Shown piece by piece: positions 61,160-64,000 of a stretch of DNA of 64,000 nt. Where the stretch lies: positions 119,225,072-119,289,071 of the forward strand of contig CM076999.1 of assembly GCA_039090855.1 (NCBI GenBank). The letters run 5' to 3'. Position numbers and translations under genes: made by a program. This DNA comes from Macrothele yani. Its lineage: Eukaryota > Arthropoda > Arachnida > Araneae > Macrothelidae. Below the pieces are notes generated by a model. That model ran no database searches, was not told the DNA's origin, and saw only the letters and a program-made list of their open reading frames with translations. Position 1 is the first letter of the stretch; each line of letters begins with the position of its first letter.

Positions 61160-62815
61160 CCAAAAAGACAATTTAAGTTTTTGTGCATCAAATTGATAAT
61201 TTGCATTGAAAAGATTTTTTTATATGCTTTAACGGACATTAATGTACGCTACTCCTTTTAAGTGGTTAGATGGGCAATGATCATCTATGATCTTATTGAA
61301 CTTTAAACGGAGTCATTCAAAAGACTGAAGAAATGCATTGATTATTTGCAATGTTATTTATCTCAACTTGTTTTATTGTATATAATATTAGCGTAAGTAA
61401 TTTTAGTATTTAGAAAATTGCCGTGTAAGTGTATATAAGATTTTGCGAAAATCATTCAAGTGTTCAATCGGTAAAAAATTGCGGTGCAAGTGTATATAAG
61501 GTTTGAGAAAATTATTCAAGTGTTTAATCGGTAATTTATCAGCATTGTCAAAATTTAAATTTTTCTGCATTTCATGTTTCAACTGATAGAGAATTTATGC
61601 ATATTTTGTCGTACATTTTTCGGAAATTTTCAGCGTAGATCAGCATTAAATACTAAAATGAAGGGTTAATAGAAACTGGACAAGAATGGTTGTAAAGTGG
61701 TAAGATTTTGAGAATTGATCACACCGTGAAGTTAAATTCTTGTAGAGTGAGTTCAATAGTAAAATTGTAATGTAGGAATGAAGTGGAATGGAGATAGCGA
61801 TGAAAGTATCAATTGTAAAGTATTATTTGTGGTAAGTATCTGTACATGTATTTTTCAGGAGAAGTGTGATTAGTAAACATGTTTGTATATATGTAATATC
61901 AGAAAATGCTCTGGAACCCATCATGCTAGTTACATTTCAACGTGCTTACTAGAAATCGTTCGTCAATTTTATCGTCAACTATGTCTTAAATTATTCTGCC
62001 ATTAAGTCATCATCGTGAAGTGTATGGGAATGTGTTTACCAAAGAAATCAAGGAGAATAATTGTATGTAAACCTTAGCATGCAGCTTCCTCTTCAAAACC
62101 ATGTAAAATTGCCCGCCCAATATTGTATTGTCACACGCTTGTCCTGATTCCAATTAATCACGTTGGTTACTGTAGGCAAAAAATGAGGCTGTCTAGCGCC
62201 ATCCTCAGTTTTATTTTGGCGGGCGAGATATTGTAGCCTGGGCTTCCATATTTATCGGAAGCGAGATTCTGTAGCCATTATTAGAGATAGTGAATTGTAG
62301 TCATTTTCTTTCAATTCCCGCCATTTGGATGGGTAGGGCAGTGACAGGCAAAGTACCTTTTTGCCCACGCGTCGTAGCAGAGGGGGGGGTAGATTTATAG
62401 TTTTGTCGATGTGAGAAGAATGAAACTGGACATTATTGCTTTTCAGCTGTTCCAAGCAAAGCGAGTAGAGGGGGCCAGCAAGCCAATTAATGAATCTTGC
62501 GTTTTCGGAGAGGAGGCATCTTAGGGTGTGGCTGAGAGAACTCGGTGGCAGAAGGTCGACGAGGCAGGAGATCTTTACCGGGGGTGCAGTATCTTCGGGA
62601 AAAAAGGGAAGGAGGAAGAAAGGTGGCCGATGATGAGGGAGACGGAAACGGATTATGAAGGGTTAATATGTAGAAAGAACAGAGATCAGGACAAAGCTTA
62701 AGGACATTCCTCGTAACATCTAAATAAAAGTCTTCCTCACTGCAAAATTTAGCCTCAGTCGATTCACTTTTCTATACTTTGTTATCTGCTCCAGTTGGGA
62801 GAATTACGGATTAAA
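61160..62815. other. Non-coding DNA, possible remnant 3' LTR of the Gypsy relic
   Basis: It contains a duplicated TATA region (61414-61546; about 61-bp units with GTGTATATAAG) and an AATAAA-like site (CTAAATAAAAGTC, about 62720). This layout fits a long LTR downstream of pol. No 5' partner LTR and no polypurine tract/TG boundary could be fixed, so this is inference. Confidence 0.35.
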
Positions 62816-63661
62816 CCACCGATACCGAACTTACTGCAAAGGAAGCATCAAACGAACCCTCCACACAGGGCGCTGTAATAGAACTCAGCACCAAGCCCTG
62901 TAACAATAGATCGTAGCATTGTGGTCGATGAAACATCCGCCAGCAGCAGGCGAAAAAGTCAAAATTTACGGGATGGACTTGATCGGCAATAATGTTCAGA
63001 TAAGCCTCGAAGTACACCCGACCATCCAGCAATATCATAGGACTCCTTCCATACCAACAGAACGTTCCCCACACAATGACGCCACCTCCAGAGCTTTGAG
63101 TTGTGTTTACAAAGTTAGCTGGATCCATTACGTCATGGGGCTCCCGCCGAACTCCCTGCCTTCTGTCGGTACAGAGCTAGGTGTGCCGCGCGCGACTCGT
63201 CCGTCGGGCCACATGACTTTTCCTCAATCTTCCAGTGTCCAGTCACGGTGTTTCTGTCGTCACTGCAAATGAACTTTCTGCTCTTTTGCAGAAACCATCC
63301 GTTTCCGTATAGGTATGCGACTACCAATATCGACAATTCCTTGCGCATAGTTTGCTAGGATACGGGTCAAGAGCAGCCTTCATTGAATGCTTCGGCGAAT
63401 TACTACACAGAGGAAGTCTTTTTTTCCTCTGTAAAACACTTCTCAGACGACGGCGATCTGGTTCCTGACAGATTGCTGTCGTTCCACAGTTACGCATCTT
63501 AGAAAAGCAATATGGTTTGTTTTTCCACTTATTGAAGTTCCGAGATATCTCACCTATTGAGAAACCAGTCAGCTTTGCTGTTTTCAAAATCGTCGCTCCA
63601 GCAAGATGGGCACCCAAAATAAACACTTTATCAAACTCCGAAAGATATTTGGTTTTCCCAT
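62815..63661 (-). pseudogene. Tc1-like transposase relic
   Basis: The minus-strand start at 63661 (MGKTKYLSEFDKVFILGAHL) leads to AGATILKTAKLTGFSIGEIS (HTH) and FNKWKNKPYCFSKMRNCGTT. The core appears in other frames: RNTVTGHWKIEEKSCGPTDE (first Asp region disrupted), SSGGGVIVWGTFCWYGRSPM, and YLNIIADQVHPVNFDFFACC leading to HRPQCYD (second Asp region disrupted). The C-terminal Glu box is missing. Terminal repeats were not identified. Confidence 0.75.
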
Positions 63662-63699
63662 CGTGATCAACACTACTGACAATTACTAAAGAACAGCAT

Positions 63700-64000
63700 T
63701 CCTAAATAGACGCGTAGAACACGTAATGACGAACACGACTACGTATTTTGCATATATGCTGCTTAAGGGACTTTTACGTACATTTGCATACATGTTTCTA
63801 ATTCAGTGGTCGGTTTGGGTAGCATTGTCGTAACGGAAGACAATACCTTACCTATTCAGCGAACTAAGACGTTTAGACTTGAAGACTTCGTTTTTTCTGT
63901 GTAGTTTCTGAGACTAAAACTTCGGAGTGACAAATTAGTAAGATAGCAATTGATGACGGATATTCCCTTTCAACCCTACCAAACTCAGCACATGACCCCC
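63700..64000. other. Non-coding DNA, no gene seen
   Basis: Flanking sequence of the last Tc1 relic to the window end; nothing recognised. Confidence 0.5.

Overview
This window is eukaryotic, most likely an arthropod nuclear genome (insect or arachnid; I cannot name the species). It is AT-rich. It carries no clearly recognisable host gene, only one weak candidate exon near 40.7-40.97 kb. It is almost entirely made of transposable elements from families typical of arthropods: Tc1/mariner, a P-like element, Ty3/Gypsy, Penelope, I-like/jockey-like LINEs, RTE, tRNA-derived SINEs and MITEs. Most copies are broken by stops and frameshifts, but several keep exact target-site duplications (TSDs), so their order of insertion can be read from the sequence.

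Region 1 (1.1-11.3 kb) is a three-level nest. A Tc1-like element (1133-11306, TA TSD) was split by a P-like DNA transposon (1934 to about 10771, 8-9 bp TSD). That in turn was split by a Ty3/Gypsy LTR retrotransposon (3467-10615, GATC TSD, LTRs about 99% identical). Region 2 (11.6-21.0 kb) is a second nest. A Penelope-like element on the minus strand (11641-20967, 12-bp TSD) has terminal repeats in inverted orientation. An I-clade-like LINE (13885-19802) separates its reverse transcriptase from its GIY-YIG nuclease, and a Tc1 element (12071-13500) sits in one terminal repeat. Region 3 (21.0-22.9 kb) holds a Tc1 fragment invaded by a 508-bp terminal-repeat retrotransposon in miniature (TRIM) whose LTRs each contain a tRNA-like sequence with pol III A and B boxes, followed by a 111-bp tandem repeat with CRE palindromes.

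Region 4 (22.9-27.7 kb) is a minus-strand non-LTR element (coiled-coil/FP-like ORF1, AP endonuclease, RT start) broken by a DD41D-type mariner relative and by a TTAA-flanked foldback MITE. Region 5 (29.4-32.4 kb) is an RTE retrotransposon with one uninterrupted ORF and a perfect 13-bp TSD, the best-preserved gene here. Region 6 (33-37.5 kb) is a mariner element whose transposase helix-turn-helix (HTH) region has expanded into a 62-bp tandem satellite. An ORF1-only LINE derivative then inserted into that satellite. Region 7 (38.3-40.6 kb) is a degenerate satellite.

Region 8 (41.3-58.9 kb) is a field of Tc1/Tc3 copies, RTE fragments, SINEs, a 1.5-kb non-autonomous DNA element inside an RTE copy, and a possible Polinton capsid relic. 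Region 9 (58.9-64 kb) is a Gypsy pol relic with a possible LTR, then a last Tc1 relic. No operons or bacterial-type features are present. The functional logic is that of selfish elements: transposase/TIR pairs, reverse transcriptase/nuclease pairs, and non-autonomous derivatives (TRIM, SINE, MITE, ORF1-only LINE) that would depend on partner enzymes.
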